This document shows positions 51,507 to 59,612 of a stretch of 64,000 nt of DNA, in pieces. The notes below the pieces were generated by a model that was not told the DNA's origin, did no database searches, and saw only the letters and a list, made by a program, of their open reading frames with translations. Position 1 is the stretch's first letter, and the number at the start of each line of letters is the position of its first letter. The translations under genes and the position numbers were made by a program. This DNA comes from Streptomyces klenkii (GTDB lineage: Bacteria; Actinomycetota; Actinomycetes; Streptomycetales; Streptomycetaceae): positions 248,001 through 312,000 of the forward strand of contig NZ_RBAM01000007.1 of assembly GCF_003626645.1 (NCBI RefSeq), in the 5' to 3' direction.

Positions 51507-51521
51507 CGGACGGCCCGTCAG
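51507..51521. promoter_or_regulatory. Proposed TetR-regulon operator on the fbiC promoter (copy 9)
   Basis: CGGACG-GCC-CGTCAG, 11 of 12 arm positions, 20-34 bp upstream of the fbiC start, where the -35 region of its leaderless promoter should be. Confidence 0.6.
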
Positions 51522-51527
51522 CCGCTC

Positions 51528-51533
51528 GTATGC
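51528..51533 (+). promoter_or_regulatory. -10 element of the leaderless fbiC promoter
   Basis: TATGCT ends seven bases before ATG 51541 and there is no ribosome-binding site, the usual arrangement of leaderless actinobacterial genes. Confidence 0.55.
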
Positions 51534-51540
51534 TCGGACA

Positions 51541-54135
51541 ATGACTTCCACCCCGCAGCCCCCGCAGGGACCCGCACCGACCGCCAACGCCATGCGTCGC
51601 GCGCTCAAACGCGCCCGGGACGGCGTGGCGCTGGACGTCGCCGAGTCCGCCGTGCTCCTCCAGGCCCGTGGCGCGGACCTGGAGGACCTGTGCGCGTCCG
51701 CCGCGCGGGTGCGCGACGCGGGACTGGAAGCCGCCGGGCGCCCCGGCGTCATCACGTACTCGAAGAGCGTCTTCATCCCCCTCACCCGCCTCTGCCGCGA
51801 CAAATGCCACTACTGCACCTTCGTCACCGTCCCCGGCAAGCTGCGCCGCGCGGGCGAAGGCATGTTCATGTCCCCGGACGAGGTCCTGGCCATCGCCCGC
51901 CGCGGCGCCGAACTCGGCTGCAAGGAAGCCCTGATCACCCTCGGCGACAAGCCCGAGGACCGCTGGCCCGAGGCCCGCGAGTGGCTGGACGCGCACGGCT
52001 ACGACGACACCATCGCCTACGTGCGCGCCGTCTCCATCCGCATCCTGGAGGAGACCGGCCTGCTCCCGCACCTCAACCCGGGCGCCATGAGCTGGACCGA
52101 CTTCCAGCGGCTCAAGCCCGTCTCCGCGTCGATGGGCATGATGCTGGAGACCACGGCCGAGCGGCTGTGGAGCGAGCCCGGCGGCCCGCACCACGGCTCC
52201 CCGGACAAGGAACCCGCCGTCCGGCTGCGCGTCCTGGAGGACGCCGGGCGCAGCTCCGTGCCGTTCACCAGCGGCCTGCTGATCGGCATCGGGGAGACGT
52301 ACGAGGAGCGCGCCGAGTCGCTGTTCGCGCTGCGCCGCGTCTCCCGGGCCTACCACGGCATCCAGGAACTGATCATGCAGAACTTCCGCGCCAAGCCGGA
52401 CACGGCGATGCGCGGCATGCCGGACGCCGAGCTGGACGACCTCGTCGCCACCGTCGCCGTCGCCCGGCACATCATGGGCCCCGCCGCGTGCCTCCAGGCG
52501 CCGCCGAACCTGGTGGCCGGCGAGTACGCCCGCCTCATCGGCGCGGGCATCGACGACTGGGGCGGCGTCTCGCCCGTCACTCCCGACCACGTCAACCCCG
52601 AGCGCCCCTGGCCGCAGATCGACGAGCTGGCCGCGCAGTCCGCCGCGGCCGGCTTCCGGTTGCAGGAACGACTCGCCGTCTACCCCGAGTTCGTGCAGCG
52701 CGGCGAACCCTGGCTCGACCCGCGCGTGCTGCCGCACGTGCGCGCCCTGGCCGACCCGGACACCGGGCTGGCGAACGAGCGCGCCGAGGTCAAGGGCCTG
52801 CCCTGGCAGGAGCCGGAGGACGTCTTCGTCCCCTCCGGCCGCACCGAGCTGCACCGGGCCATCGACACCGAGGGCCGCACCGCCGACCGCCGCGACGACT
52901 TCGACGACGTCTACGGCGACTGGGAGGCGCTGCGCGAGGCCGCCGCGCCGGGCATGGTGCCCGAGCGGATCGACGCGGACGTGCGCGAGGCGCTGCGGCA
53001 GGCCGCCGACGACCCCACCCGGCTCACCGACCCCCAGGCCCTCGCCCTCCTCCACGCCGACGGGCCCGCGCTCGACGCGCTCTGCCGCGTCGCCGACGAC
53101 CTGCGGCGGGACGTGACCGGCGACGACGTCACGTACATCGTCACGCGGAACATCAACTTCACCAACGTCTGCTACACCGGCTGCCGCTTCTGCGCCTTCG
53201 CCCAGCGGCGCACCGACGCCGATGCGTACACCCTGTCCCTGGAGCAGGTCGCCGACCGGGCCGCCCAGGCGTGGGACGTCGGCGCGGTCGAGGTCTGCAT
53301 GCAGGGCGGCATCCACCCCGACCTGCCCGGCACGGCCTACTTCGACATCGCGCGGGCCGTGAAGGAGCGGGTGCCGGGCATGCACGTGCACGCGTTCTCG
53401 CCGATGGAGATCGTCAACGGCGCGACCCGTACGGGCATGTCCGTACGGGAGTGGCTGGCCGCGGCGAAGGAGGCCGGGCTGGACACCATCCCCGGCACGG
53501 CCGCGGAGATCCTCGACGACGAGGTCCGCTGGGTCCTCACCAAGGGCAAGCTGCCCGCCGCCACGTGGATCGAGGTCGTCAGGACCGCCCACGAGCTGGG
53601 GATCCGGTCCTCGTCCACGATGATGTACGGGCACGTGGACCAGCCGCGGCACTGGCTCGGGCACTTCCGGCGGCTCGTCGAGATCCAGCGGGAGACGGGC
53701 GGCTTCACGGAGTTCGTCACGCTGCCGTTCATCCACACCAACGCGCCCGTGTACCTCGCGGGCATCTCGCGCCCCGGGCCGACCATGCGCGACAACCGGG
53801 CGGTCACGGCGATGGCCCGCCTGCTGCTCCACCCGCACATCACCAACATCCAGACGAGCTGGGTCAAACTGGGCGCGGAGGGGGCGGCGGAGATGCTCCG
53901 CTCCGGCGCGAACGACCTGGGCGGGACGCTGATGGAGGAGACCATCTCCCGGATGGCGGGCTCCTCGTACGGGTCGTACCGGTCGGTCCGGGACCTGGTC
54001 GCGATCGCGGAGGCGGCCGGGCGGCCGGCGCGGGCGCGGACGACGCTGTACGGGGAGGTCCCGGAGGAGCGGCAGGCGGCGGCGCTGGCCTCGGACGGGC
54101 ATCTGCCCGAGCTGCTGCCGGTGTTGGAGGACTAG
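51541..54135 (+). CDS. fbiC: 7,8-didemethyl-8-hydroxy-5-deazariboflavin (FO) synthase, fused CofG-CofH
   Basis: 864 aa, the normal length of actinobacterial FbiC. Two radical-SAM domains: CRDKCHYC (Cys 85, 89, 92; CofG half) and CYTGCRFC (Cys 544, 548, 551; CofH half), each binding a 4Fe-4S cluster. They join tyrosine and 5-amino-6-ribitylamino-uracil to make FO, the chromophore of coenzyme F420. The start at 51541 has a -10 element but no ribosome-binding site, so translation is probably leaderless. A match to the catabolic-locus operator covers the promoter. F420-using proteins are encoded at 18181, 33354, 50523 and possibly 35502. Confidence 0.96.
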   Translation: MTSTPQPPQGPAPTANAMRRALKRARDGVALDVAESAVLLQARGADLEDLCASAARVRDAGLEAAGRPGVITYSKSVFIPLTRLCRDKCHYCTFVTVPGKLRRAGEGMFMSPDEVLAIARRGAELGCKEALITLGDKPEDRWPEAREWLDAHGYDDTIAYVRAVSIRILEETGLLPHLNPGAMSWTDFQRLKPVSASMGMMLETTAERLWSEPGGPHHGSPDKEPAVRLRVLEDAGRSSVPFTSGLLIGIGETYEERAESLFALRRVSRAYHGIQELIMQNFRAKPDTAMRGMPDAELDDLVATVAVARHIMGPAACLQAPPNLVAGEYARLIGAGIDDWGGVSPVTPDHVNPERPWPQIDELAAQSAAAGFRLQERLAVYPEFVQRGEPWLDPRVLPHVRALADPDTGLANERAEVKGLPWQEPEDVFVPSGRTELHRAIDTEGRTADRRDDFDDVYGDWEALREAAAPGMVPERIDADVREALRQAADDPTRLTDPQALALLHADGPALDALCRVADDLRRDVTGDDVTYIVTRNINFTNVCYTGCRFCAFAQRRTDADAYTLSLEQVADRAAQAWDVGAVEVCMQGGIHPDLPGTAYFDIARAVKERVPGMHVHAFSPMEIVNGATRTGMSVREWLAAAKEAGLDTIPGTAAEILDDEVRWVLTKGKLPAATWIEVVRTAHELGIRSSSTMMYGHVDQPRHWLGHFRRLVEIQRETGGFTEFVTLPFIHTNAPVYLAGISRPGPTMRDNRAVTAMARLLLHPHITNIQTSWVKLGAEGAAEMLRSGANDLGGTLMEETISRMAGSSYGSYRSVRDLVAIAEAAGRPARARTTLYGEVPEERQAAALASDGHLPELLPVLED

Positions 54136-54194
54136 CGGCCGTTGCGGGGTGGGGCGGGGCGGGGTTCTCCGGTCAACGGGGCGTTCCGGATGTT

Positions 54195-54226
54195 GCCGTC
54201 TTGTCGAGATGCCTCGACAAGACGGC
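54195..54226. promoter_or_regulatory. 14-bp perfect inverted repeat between fbiC and the next gene
   Basis: GCCGTCTTGTCGAG-ATGC-CTCGACAAGACGGC. It is 60 bp after the fbiC stop and covers the expected -35 region of the next, leaderless gene, so it may be a terminator, an operator or both. There is no U-tract. Confidence 0.65.
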
Positions 54227-54253
54227 GACGTCGCGGCGTCTAGGGTGGCCCGC

Positions 54254-55396
54254 ATGTCTTGGCCTCAGAACCCTCAGCAGCCCCACCTGCCGCAGCAGCC
54301 CCCGGAGGCCACGGCCGTCGACCAGCCGGCCGTGGCGCCGCCGCCCGGCGCGGTGCACGCCCAGCCCACGGTCTTCGCTCAGCCCGCGGTGCAGCCGCCG
54401 CCCGCTCCGGCGCCGAACGGCGGCGCCCACGCCCAGGCGACCGTCTTCGCCCAGCCCGCCGTGCAGCCGCCCCACCCCGGTGGCGCCGGGGCCGTGCCCC
54501 CGCCGCCTCCGCCGCCGGGCGGCTGGACGGCGCCCGCACCGGCCCCCGCGCCCGCTCCCGTACCGCCGAGCGGCGGTGGCGGTGGCGGCGGGAAGAACAA
54601 GACGCTGCTCGCCGTCGTCGGCGGCGTCGTGGCCCTCGCCGTCATCGGCGGCGGCGCGTTCTTCCTCCTCAAGGGCGGGGACGACGGCAAGAAGGACGAC
54701 AAGGCGGGCGGCGCGTCGCAGGCCTCCGGCGCCCCGGCGCCGGGAAAGCAGCAGGAGCAGCCGAAGCAGTCCGGCCCGGACGCCGCCGGTGCCCCCGCCG
54801 CCCCGCCCGCCGGCTGGCAGACGCAGAGCAGCAAGGAGCACAAGCTCCAGTACGACGTGCCCGCCGCGGGGGAGAAGTGGAAGGTCTTCCCGCAGGACAC
54901 GATGCTCGCGTACACCGACGCCTCCGGTAAGCCGCAGATCTCGATGCGCGACACCGCCAACTACAGCGAGGGCGGCTGCGCTTCGTCCGCCAACCCCAAC
55001 GCCATCGGCGAGGCGGGCAAGGGCCAGCTCGCGACCGTCGGCACGGCCGGCGGCGACGCGTCCCTGAGCATCCAGGACAACGCCCGCAACTGGGCGGGCA
55101 ACTGGGGCGTCTTCGCGTACGGCGGCCTGGGCAACAAGCCCAAGATCGAGGTCAGCCAGGCCAAGCCCTGGAAGCAGAACGGCATCGACGGCTGGACCGC
55201 GACCGCCAAGGTCAAGGTCCTCAACCGCCCGAGCCCGTGCGTGCCGCCCACCGCCATCGTCAAGAGCATCGTGTGGAAGCTCCCCAGCGGCGAGTTCAGC
55301 AGCTGGATCATGTACGCCGACCAGGGCGTCTCCGGCGCGCTGCCGGAGTCCCGGATCGACGAGATCATGAAGACCGTCCGTCCGCTCAAGGGCTGA
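54254..55396 (+). CDS. Pro/Gln-rich single-pass membrane protein of unknown function
   Basis: 380 aa from ATG 54254. A TAGGGT -10 element ends seven bases before the ATG and no ribosome-binding site is present, so leaderless translation is likely. Order: Pro/Gln/Ala-rich cytoplasmic region (1-115) containing two near-identical QPTVFAQPAVQPP segments, one membrane helix (TLLAVVGGVVALAVIGGGAFFLL, about 117-139), a charged linker, and an outside domain of about 200 residues (QYDVPAAGEKWKVFPQDTMLAYTDASGKPQISMRDTANYSEGGC, WGVFAYGG, SPCVPPTAIVKSIVWKLPSG) with two Cys. Common in Streptomyces; role unknown. Confidence 0.8.
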   Translation: MSWPQNPQQPHLPQQPPEATAVDQPAVAPPPGAVHAQPTVFAQPAVQPPPAPAPNGGAHAQATVFAQPAVQPPHPGGAGAVPPPPPPPGGWTAPAPAPAPAPVPPSGGGGGGGKNKTLLAVVGGVVALAVIGGGAFFLLKGGDDGKKDDKAGGASQASGAPAPGKQQEQPKQSGPDAAGAPAAPPAGWQTQSSKEHKLQYDVPAAGEKWKVFPQDTMLAYTDASGKPQISMRDTANYSEGGCASSANPNAIGEAGKGQLATVGTAGGDASLSIQDNARNWAGNWGVFAYGGLGNKPKIEVSQAKPWKQNGIDGWTATAKVKVLNRPSPCVPPTAIVKSIVWKLPSGEFSSWIMYADQGVSGALPESRIDEIMKTVRPLKG

Positions 55397-55475
55397 GCCG
55401 GGGGGTCCGGGAAATCCTGGAAATCCGGGGAAACCGGAACATCCGGGGAAACAGAGAAAAGGGGCCGGTCCGACC

Positions 55476-56585
55476 ATGACCACCACCGCACTGTGGAGCC
55501 GGGCGCAGCAGCAGGACTTCCGCGCCCGGGTCCGCGGCTGCCTGCTCGGCGGGGCGATCGGTGACGCGCTCGGCGCGGGCATCGAGTTCCACTCGCTCCA
55601 CGCGATCCGCGAGGCGCACGGGCCCGCCGGCGTCCGCGACTACGTACCGGCCTACGGGCGGCGCGGCGCGGTCACCGACGACACGCAGATGACGCTGTTC
55701 ACCGTCGACGGCCTGATCCGCGCGGAGATTCGGCGTGACGCGGGCGCCTGGCAGGCGCCCGCGGACGTGCATCGCGCGTACCTGCGCTGGCGGGCCACCC
55801 AGCGCTACCAGGGCCCTGATCTGCGCGACCCCTCCCTCGGCCGGCTCGGCCGCCAGGAGTGGCTCTACTCGCAGCGGGCGCCCGGCAACGCCTGCCTGTC
55901 CGGGCTGGCGGACGACCGGATGGGCACCCTCGCCGCGCCTAGGAACCCGGAGTCCAAGGGCTGCGGCACGGTGATGCGGTCGGCGCCGTTCGGCCTGCTG
56001 GTCGACCGGGAGCCGGCGCAGGTCTTCCACCTCGCCGCCGAGTGCGCCGCCCAGACCCACGGCCACCCCTCGGGCGTCCTGGCGGCGGCCGCCTTCGCGG
56101 CCATCGTGCACGGCGTCGCCCGCGGCGGGACCCTGGAGGGCTCCGTGCACCAGGCGCTCGGCCTGCTGGCGGGGTGGTCCGGGAACGAGGAGACCACGGC
56201 GGCGCTGCACCAGGCGCTCGACGCCGTACGCCAGGGCGCGCCGTCGGCCGAGCGGCTCGAAGCGCTCGGGCAGGGCTGGGTGGCCGAGGAGGCCCTCGCC
56301 ATGGGCGTGTACTGCGCGCTGGTTGCCGAGGACATCCGGCACGGGCTGCTGCTCGCCGTCAACCACAGCGGCGACTCCGACTCCACCGGTTCGCTCTGCG
56401 GCAACCTGCTGGGCGCGCTGCACGGCGAGACCGCGCTGCCGGCGGACCTGCTGGCCGAGCTGGAAGGGCGGGCCGAGATCGCCGAACTCGCCGACGACTT
56501 CGCCATGGAGCTCACCCAGGGCGCACAACTGCACGGCCCGGGCGTGGTCTCCACGGCGTGGACGGAGCGCTACCCCACGACGTAG
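55476..56585 (+). CDS. ADP-ribosylglycohydrolase family protein
   Basis: 369 aa. The di-magnesium signatures are present: LLGGAIGDALGAGIEF near the N-terminus, VTDDTQMTLFTVDGLI and the C-terminal NHSGDSDSTGSLCGNLLGAL with the metal-binding Asp residues. Members (DraG/ARH type) remove ADP-ribose from proteins or small molecules. Start ATG 55476; the ribosome-binding site is the GAAAAGGGG ahead of it. It follows the membrane protein by 79 bp, so the two may be co-transcribed. Confidence 0.92.
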   Translation: MTTTALWSRAQQQDFRARVRGCLLGGAIGDALGAGIEFHSLHAIREAHGPAGVRDYVPAYGRRGAVTDDTQMTLFTVDGLIRAEIRRDAGAWQAPADVHRAYLRWRATQRYQGPDLRDPSLGRLGRQEWLYSQRAPGNACLSGLADDRMGTLAAPRNPESKGCGTVMRSAPFGLLVDREPAQVFHLAAECAAQTHGHPSGVLAAAAFAAIVHGVARGGTLEGSVHQALGLLAGWSGNEETTAALHQALDAVRQGAPSAERLEALGQGWVAEEALAMGVYCALVAEDIRHGLLLAVNHSGDSDSTGSLCGNLLGALHGETALPADLLAELEGRAEIAELADDFAMELTQGAQLHGPGVVSTAWTERYPTT

Positions 56586-56630
56586 GGGGAGTCCCTGCGA
56601 CGTAGCGGGAGTCCCCACGAGGTAGCAGGA
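56580..56630. repeat. 20-bp direct repeats, two and a half copies
   Basis: ACGTAGGGGGAGTCCCTGCG and ACGTAGCGGGAGTCCCCACG in tandem, then a partial AGGTAGCAGG. The first copy includes the stop codon of the ADP-ribosylglycohydrolase gene. Confidence 0.7.
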
Positions 56631-56741
56631 CTTGGGCGTGGAGATGGTTGCGATCGCACAACCCGTACGGTCGTGTGCGCCTGTACCAACTCGTACCCGC
56701 CCCGTACCCGTTCGTACGCGCCACGCGCCCGCACACATGCC

Positions 56742-56784
56742 AGAACCCCCTCGGCCGGGACGACGGACCGGCCGAGGGGGTTCT
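56742..56784. terminator. Strong bidirectional terminator
   Basis: Perfect 17-bp stem (AGAACCCCCTCGGCCGG with its complement) and a 9-nt loop, between the convergent ADP-ribosylglycohydrolase and DUF397 genes, followed by TT. Confidence 0.9.
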
Positions 56785-56830
56785 TGGGGTGCTACTGAAG
56801 GGGATGAAGACGCCGTATCGACTGGTCTCG

Positions 56831-57034
56831 TCAGAAGTCGTATGCGCGACGGGAAACGGTCGTCACAAACGCGGACCAGGTGGCCGGCGCGAAACCGAGA
56901 ATCGGCCCCTGAGGGTCCTTGGAGTCACGGACCGCGATGGACTGGGGGAGGGGGGAGGCGACCTCCACGCAGTCGCCGTTGGCCAGCGAGTACGAGGACT
57001 TGCGCCACGTGGTGTTTCCCTGCTGGATGGCCAT
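56831..57034 (-). CDS. DUF397 protein (pair 2)
   Basis: 67 aa from the ATG preceded by GGGAGC (an ATG four codons earlier is possible). Signature TTWRKSSYSLANGDCVEVA and IAVRDSKDPQGPILGFAPATWSAFV. It lies 235 bp downstream of an XRE/DUF5753 gene on the same strand. Unlike pair 1 the two do not overlap. Confidence 0.92.
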   Translation of the reverse strand: MAIQQGNTTWRKSSYSLANGDCVEVASPLPQSIAVRDSKDPQGPILGFAPATWSAFVTTVSRRAYDF

Positions 57035-57269
57035 GATTGCTCCCATGCCTTGGTGAGTATGTGCCTTGATCAGAAACACCGGTCGGAACGCCGGTTTCCC
57101 GAGGTGCGACCGACGTTACGCGCCAACATCACCTGATGAACGGCCCATTCACTCGACCGGATGGCATATTCGGGAACGCCCTTCCCGGGTGACTGGCAGA
57201 GGGTGTACGGTGCGGCGCCGCCGACCAGGACACCCCTCAGGTGCCGCTCGGGCACCCCTCAGGCACCGC

Positions 57270-58157
57270 TCAGAGCTCCGCCGCCCACTCCTCCGCGACC
57301 CGGTCGATGAACTGCCGGGAGTGCTCCGCGTTGAGGGCCTGCATTCGCAAATGTTCATACATCACGCTGTAGGTCTGCACATCGTTCGGCTTCTCCAGGT
57401 AGAGATCGCTGGTGATCCCCTCCAGATAGACCGTGCTCGCGTCCTGCGGGTCGTTGAACTCCAGGATGGAGAACTTCCCGTACATACCCGGGTGCGCGCC
57501 GACGTCATAAGGCAGCACCTGCACCGTGATGTGCGGTTCCAGGCTGAACTGCACGAGCTGCCGCATCTGTTCCGCCATGATCTCGCGGTTGCCCACGATC
57601 CGGCGCAGCGCCGACTCGTCGATGACCGCCCAAAGCCGCAGCGGATTCTCCGGATCGGTGATCCGCTCCTGCCTGCGCATCCGCACCTGCACGCGGCGCT
57701 CGATGTCGGCCGTCGTCGCCTCGGGCCAGGAACCCTCGGTCACGGCGCTCGCGTAATTGGGCGTCTGGAGCAGACCCGGTACGAGAGATGCCTCGTACAC
57801 GCGCAGTGAGGCCGCGTCCGTTTCCAGGCCGATGTAGACGCTGTAGGGAATGTCGCCGAAGGCGTGCCACCAGCCCTGCTGGCGCGACTCCTTGGCCATC
57901 TGCATCAGTGAATCGACAATCCGGTGGTCCTCGACCCCGTACACCCCGCAGAGATCGCGCACATCGCGCTGGCTGATGCTGCGGCGGCCGTTCTCCAGCC
58001 GGCTGATCTTCGACTGCGAGACGAGCAACCGCTCGGCCACCTCCTCGGCGGTCATGCCCTTGAGCTCGCGGAGCTTGCGCAGCTCCTGCCCCAAGCGGCG
58101 CCGCCTAACGGTGGGATTGACACTGGACGCCACGGGACGCACCTCCGGCTCCGTCAT
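57270..58157 (-). CDS. XRE-family HTH regulator with DUF5753 domain (pair 2)
   Basis: 295 aa from ATG 58157 (GGAG upstream); the far longer open frame upstream is a shadow. HTH: LGQELRKLRELKGMTAEEVAERLLVSQSKISRLENGRRS. Sensor part: YIGLETDAASLRVYEASLVPGLLQTPNYASAV, RLWAVIDESALRRIVGN and ITVQVLPYDVGAHPGMYGKFSILEF. It has the same architecture as the regulator at 46387, with DUF397 downstream. Confidence 0.93.
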   Translation of the reverse strand: MTEPEVRPVASSVNPTVRRRRLGQELRKLRELKGMTAEEVAERLLVSQSKISRLENGRRSISQRDVRDLCGVYGVEDHRIVDSLMQMAKESRQQGWWHAFGDIPYSVYIGLETDAASLRVYEASLVPGLLQTPNYASAVTEGSWPEATTADIERRVQVRMRRQERITDPENPLRLWAVIDESALRRIVGNREIMAEQMRQLVQFSLEPHITVQVLPYDVGAHPGMYGKFSILEFNDPQDASTVYLEGITSDLYLEKPNDVQTYSVMYEHLRMQALNAEHSRQFIDRVAEEWAAEL

Positions 58158-58573
58158 GCTGCTGTCTCCTGCTCCTGACCTCGCAGCCTGCCACCACATG
58201 CCGGGGCGGCGCTGGAAAATGCCACACAGAGTCCGCCTGCGGTGAACGGTTTGCCGGGGCCGGCCGCAACGGACCGTGCATCGTCCCGTGCAAGTGCGCG
58301 GGGTGGTGGACCGGACCGCCGTCCCGGGCGGCCGGACCACCACCCCGCGCGATATCGCGGCTCCCGAACCGGGCCGGGGGAAATGCTCTGCGGTCGGTCG
58401 AGCTCTGAGGGTGATGCGGATGGTGCGCGGTGCGCTGTGGTGCCGAGCGCGGCCGTACTGCGCGCAGTCCTGCCGTGTGCAGTCGTGCGCCGCGCCGTCG
58501 TGCGGTCCTGCCTGAGTGTCACGCAAACGTGCCGTCGTGCGTCGCGCTGTTCCACAAGGGCATCTGCGGGCCC
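58158..58573. other. 416-bp gene-free region upstream of the XRE regulator
   Basis: No supported gene. A 12-bp palindrome CGCGATATCGCG (58348-58359) and repeated GTCGTGCG words are the only structure seen. It should hold the promoter of the XRE gene (minus strand) and the 3' flank of the GOLPH3-like gene. Confidence 0.45.
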
Positions 58574-59350
58574 TTACGAAGCGCCGGCGCGGGCCATCAC
58601 GGGCGCCCCTTGGGACGCCTGCTGACCGGCCGCCGCTCCGCCGCGGACGGACGTCCGCCGCCCGGATCCGCCGCCGTGGCCGCCCGTGCCGGAACCGGCC
58701 GCCGCCGGGGCCCGCCGCGGCTGCGCCGCGACGCCGTTCTGCACGTCCATCACGGCGTGCGCCACGAGGCCGCCCATCGGGTCGTGCCGGATCAGATCCC
58801 GCAGCCGGGAGCGGGAGGACCGCCCCTCGTTGCCCGGGTAGAGGTGCTTGCCGAGACCCACCGCGTGGGCCAGGGCGGCGAGCGCCGCGGTCCGCGGGTC
58901 CGGCGGGACGCCGGTGCGGATCGCGCTGTCCAGCCGGGCCCTGATCTCCCGGCTGATCGCGGTGTCCGTCGCCTGATAGCGCGTCGTCGGCAGCACCCCG
59001 CACATCTGGCCCGCCACGGCATGCACCATGCCGCACCGCTCCAGATGCGTGAGATACGTCTGGCGCAGCCCCAGCCGGGGCCCGCCGATCCAGTGGACCG
59101 CCCGGACCGGACTGCCGCGGCGGCGCAGCAGTTCGAGCGCGGAGTCCAGCGTCGGATCTCCTGTCGGCCGCGGCATCACCACGGCGATACGATCCCCGTC
59201 TGGGGCTATCCGTCCAGCCAGAGCCAGCTCCACTAGCTGCGCCCCGGCGAGACCCAGGTCGAGCGACTGCGGCTGCGCCGTGGTTCCCGTGGCCGGGTCC
59301 AAAGCGAGCAGCAGAAGCTCCTCCGGAATTGTTCTGCGGCTCCTGCCCAT
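58574..59350 (-). CDS. GOLPH3/GPP34-family phosphoprotein
   Basis: 258 aa from ATG 59350 (GGGGAGG upstream). N-terminal TIPEELLLLALDPATGTTAQPQSLDLGLAGAQLVELALAGRI is the diagnostic GPP34 block, followed by DPTLDSALELLRRRGSPVRAVHWIGGPRLGLRQTYLTHLERCGMV. Eukaryotic GOLPH3 binds PI4P on Golgi membranes; the bacterial role is unknown, but Streptomyces has many copies. A Gly/Arg-rich tail of about 45 residues ends the protein. Divergent from the carboxypeptidase gene. Confidence 0.92.
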   Translation of the reverse strand: MGRSRRTIPEELLLLALDPATGTTAQPQSLDLGLAGAQLVELALAGRIAPDGDRIAVVMPRPTGDPTLDSALELLRRRGSPVRAVHWIGGPRLGLRQTYLTHLERCGMVHAVAGQMCGVLPTTRYQATDTAISREIRARLDSAIRTGVPPDPRTAALAALAHAVGLGKHLYPGNEGRSSRSRLRDLIRHDPMGGLVAHAVMDVQNGVAAQPRRAPAAAGSGTGGHGGGSGRRTSVRGGAAAGQQASQGAPVMARAGAS

Positions 59351-59612
59351 CCATGCCTCCCCGCGTGGATGACTGACAGGGTGACCCCTCTCACATTGGT
59401 CTGTCGAGAGTGCGTGGTGGCTTCGGGTGGGAACCGGTAGGTATGTCGTCTCGTCTAGCACGACGGTGAGGCCGGTCGATCCCTTCTGGCGGTGCGGTTG
59501 CGCGGTGCCGGGGCTACGACACAGGACACTGGTAAGCGTTTGAGAAGGTTCGGGCTGCGGGGTGCGGTGCACCCCGCGGTGGCGTATCGCGTGGGAATTC
59601 GAGGAGGCATCG

